From: Eimeria necatrix
Lineage: Eukaryota; Apicomplexa; Conoidasida; Eucoccidiorida; Eimeriidae
DNA length: 64,000 nucleotides
Assembly: GCF_000499385.1 (NCBI RefSeq)
Contig: NW_013651812.1
Location: 176,280-240,279, forward strand
Direction of reading: 5' to 3'
The number at the start of each line of letters is the position of its first letter. The stretch's first letter is position 1. The translations under genes and the position numbers were made by a program. Below are positions 62,518 to 64,000 of the stretch, in pieces. The notes under the pieces are model-generated. The model saw only the letters and a list, made by a program, of their open reading frames with translations, searched no databases and was not told where the DNA came from.

Positions 62518-63330
62518 TCAAGCTGTCGGGTTGTACGGCGGCACGTAGTTGCCGTGTTCCTTCATATAAGCCTTGCAGGCCTTCTTCAGATTTTCCACCC
62601 AACCCACGGGGGCCCTCGCGGCGGTGGTGTTGACAATCCACTGAGCCCATCCCGCAAACCCTAAACCCTAAACCCTAAACCCTAAACCCTAAACCCCAAA
62701 CCCCTGACGCGACCCCCAGCAGCAGCAGCAGCAGCGGCAGCAGCACCAGGGGCAGCAGCAGCAGGAGCAGCAGCAGCAGCAGGAGCAGCAGCAGCGGCGG
62801 CGGCGCGCTGCTGCTGCTGCTGCTGCTGCGGGCCCGCGCCAGGTGTACGTACACCCGAGACGCACTTTGGGGATGAGACCTCTGACGTCAGTCTGCGCCA
62901 AAATGAAAAGAGTGGAGGAGTTTTCGTCGTCGGGCTTTTGCTGCATGATGTAGCCTGCAAAAAACAATGCCATTGGCAGCAAAAAGCGCAAAAAGAAACT
63001 TCTGACTTCTTTTTATTTCCCTCAAAAAGAATTAATGCAAAATTAAGTCCACCTCGGGTGTACGTACACCTGCGCCACGGCTCGGGTGTACGTACACCTG
63101 CGCCGCTGCGCCTGCGCCGCGCTCTCGGGAACTTGAACTGAATGAATTAAATGGAATTAATTAAATTATATTAATTAAATTAAATTAATTAAATTAATTT
63201 AATTTAATTAATTAAATTGAATTAATTAAATTCAACGAAGGCAGCAAACAAACCCGAAATCAAAGTCTCCGCTCTGACCACTCCGCTCCTCTCCGGCATC
63301 GAGGGATGGTCAGCCGACCTGCAGCCCCGT

Positions 63331-63389
<59 letters not shown>

Positions 63390-63672
63390 GCAGCAACAAA
63401 CGCTAGATTGGGGTCGTCCCCTTTTGTGGAACCCCTGGAGCTTGAAAAGAACAGCAGGCTGTACATACACCTGAATGCCGTGCAAGAGTCTAAAACTAAA
63501 TTAAAATTAAACTCAAAATTAAATTAAATTAAATTAAATTAAATTAAATTACAACTCTGTGGGGCCCCACAGGGGCAGCTCGGACCTCATAAGCATGCGG
63601 ACGATTTTGGCCTCCGGGTCTTCTTCAGTTCTCCTCCACTGCAGCAGCACGCAGCTCTTAAACAGTTCCAAT

Positions 63673-63712
<40 letters not shown>

Positions 63713-63907
63713 CAACAGCAGCAGCAGCAGCAACAGCAACAGCAGCAGCAGCAGCAGCAGCGGCAGCAGCAGCGGCAGCAGCAGCAGCAGCAGACCTGCA
63801 AGAAGTCTCTGTTTGAAACTGGAAAGGGGGCCTTCATGAGGCAGTAAATCATTTCGCAGCCGTCCACGTCTTCCTCAATCACCCGGTAGTCCCCAAACGT
63901 CGTGTCC
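62518..63907 (-). CDS. START-domain lipid-transfer protein (partial, 5' end beyond window)
   Basis: START domains form a hydrophobic pocket that carries one lipid between membranes. Five exons on the minus strand: 63907-63796, 63638-63553, 63318-63254, 62954-62866, 62640-62518; phases 0, 2, 1, 0 all close, giving 157 residues. Family features in order: MIYCLMKAPFPVSNRDF, HPSMPERSGVVRAETLISGY, LFILAQTDVRGLIPKWIVN and the C-terminal helix WVENLKKACKAYMKEHGNY. The protein ends soon after the helix (PPYNPTA). The first exon here begins with one base of a split codon, so more 5' exons lie past 64000. Resembles PCTP/STARD-type proteins; the lipid cannot be told from sequence. Every intron holds a CAG run, a palindromic 14-mer or a telomere-like tract. 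Confidence 0.92.
62655..62704. repeat. Interstitial telomere-like (AAACCCT)n tract
   Basis: Five to six heptamers with a variant aaacccc at the end, inside the START gene intron 62641-62865, just upstream (minus strand) of the last exon. The heptamer is the apicomplexan telomere type, but coding sequence continues on both sides, so this is not a chromosome end. Confidence 0.95.
62715..62830. repeat. (CAG)n with GGAG/GGCAG interruptions
   Basis: Several CAG runs and then CTG runs in inverted orientation, in the same START intron as the telomere-like tract. Confidence 0.9.
62842..62855. repeat. Palindromic 14-mer GGTGTACGTACACC
   Basis: Lies 11-24 bases downstream (minus strand) of the START exon end at 62866. 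Confidence 0.9.
63057..63098. repeat. Two palindromic 14-mers in direct repeat
   Basis: Perfect copies at 63057-63070 and 63085-63098, 28 bases apart, each followed by tgcgcc, in the START intron 62955-63253. Confidence 0.92.
63150..63235. repeat. AATTAAATT-rich low-complexity tract
   Basis: Nearly pure A/T made of attaa/ttaat units in a START intron. A related aaatt tract lies at 63490-63550 next to the donor at 63552. Confidence 0.9.
63330..63396. repeat. (CAG)n run in a START intron
   Basis: About 22 CAG/CAA units just upstream of the acceptor of exon 63318-63254 on the minus strand. Confidence 0.9.
63671..63795. repeat. (CAG)n/(CAA) run filling a START intron
   Basis: About 40 CAG/CAA/CGG units occupy most of the intron 63639-63795. 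On the minus strand the donor is followed directly by CTG repeats. Confidence 0.93.
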
Positions 63908-63914
63908 CTGCAGC

Positions 63915-63917
<3 letters not shown>

Positions 63918-63959
<42 letters not shown>

Positions 63960-63966
63960 CAGCAGC
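63918..63966. repeat. (CAG)n run at the window edge
   Basis: About 16 CAG units in the intron upstream of the first visible START exon. Confidence 0.9.
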
Positions 63967-64000
63967 TCGTCTCCCCCACAGCTCCCCCCACCTCCCCCCC

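Noticed and set aside
62655..62704. Chromosome end or telomere
   Set aside because: Only five to six heptamers, embedded in an intron with coding sequence on both sides.
63559..63816. Plus-strand poly-Ala open frame
   Set aside because: CAG run in a START intron; the minus strand has closing exon phases and START motifs.

Overview
The window is nuclear DNA of an apicomplexan coccidian, almost certainly Eimeria (E. tenella or a close relative). Evidence: intron-rich genes with GT-AG introns; a microneme protein with the EtMIC4 architecture (31 EGF-like modules flanked by thrombospondin repeats, an acidic Gly/Pro/Glu-rich stalk, one transmembrane segment and a Trp-containing acidic tail); an apicomplexan ferlin; (CAG)n runs in introns and exons that encode poly-Ser, poly-Ala, poly-Gln or poly-Leu; and an AAACCCT telomere-like tract inside an intron. 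No bacterial features, CRISPR arrays or rRNA genes were seen, and no tRNA gene was recognised by eye. Layout. 0-1.6 kb: 3' end of an unrecognised spliced gene (+). 3.8-8.8 kb: glycogen phosphorylase (-), 8 exons, 971 aa. 9.4-17.4 kb: a long gene-poor stretch. 17.4-26.1 kb: MIC4 (+), 11 exons, 2353 aa, all ten introns in phase 1. 27.7-28.5 kb: TMA7 (-), a tiny three-exon ribosome-associated protein. 28.9-29.2 kb: a small two-exon hypothetical gene (+). 29.3-30.6 kb: a seven- or eight-exon multi-membrane-spanning protein (-), unrecognised. 32.5-47.2 kb: a ferlin with about 38 exons (+). 48.0-53.7 kb: SF3B1 (-), 9 exons, 1363 aa. 56.9-59.1 kb: a Myb/SANT-domain nuclear protein (+) with one frame discontinuity. 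59.8-62.1 kb: an unrecognised spliced gene with Gln/Leu and Gly/Pro tracts (-). 62.5-63.9 kb: a START lipid-transfer-domain gene (-), running off the right edge. The left 50 kb is repeat-poor; the right 13 kb is GC-rich and full of CAG/CTG runs, minisatellites and G/C-block coding repeats. This matches the repeat-poor/repeat-rich segment organisation described for Eimeria chromosomes, and the switch lies inside SF3B1. A palindromic 14-mer, GGTGTACGTACACC, recurs only in the repeat-rich part and always in introns, often touching a splice junction. MIC4 (a secreted adhesin) and the ferlin (a calcium-responsive fusion protein family that controls microneme and rhoptry discharge) both belong to the invasion secretory pathway; the other genes are housekeeping or unrecognised. 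Exon models were built by hand from GT-AG sites and reading-frame phase; where phases close exactly I say so.
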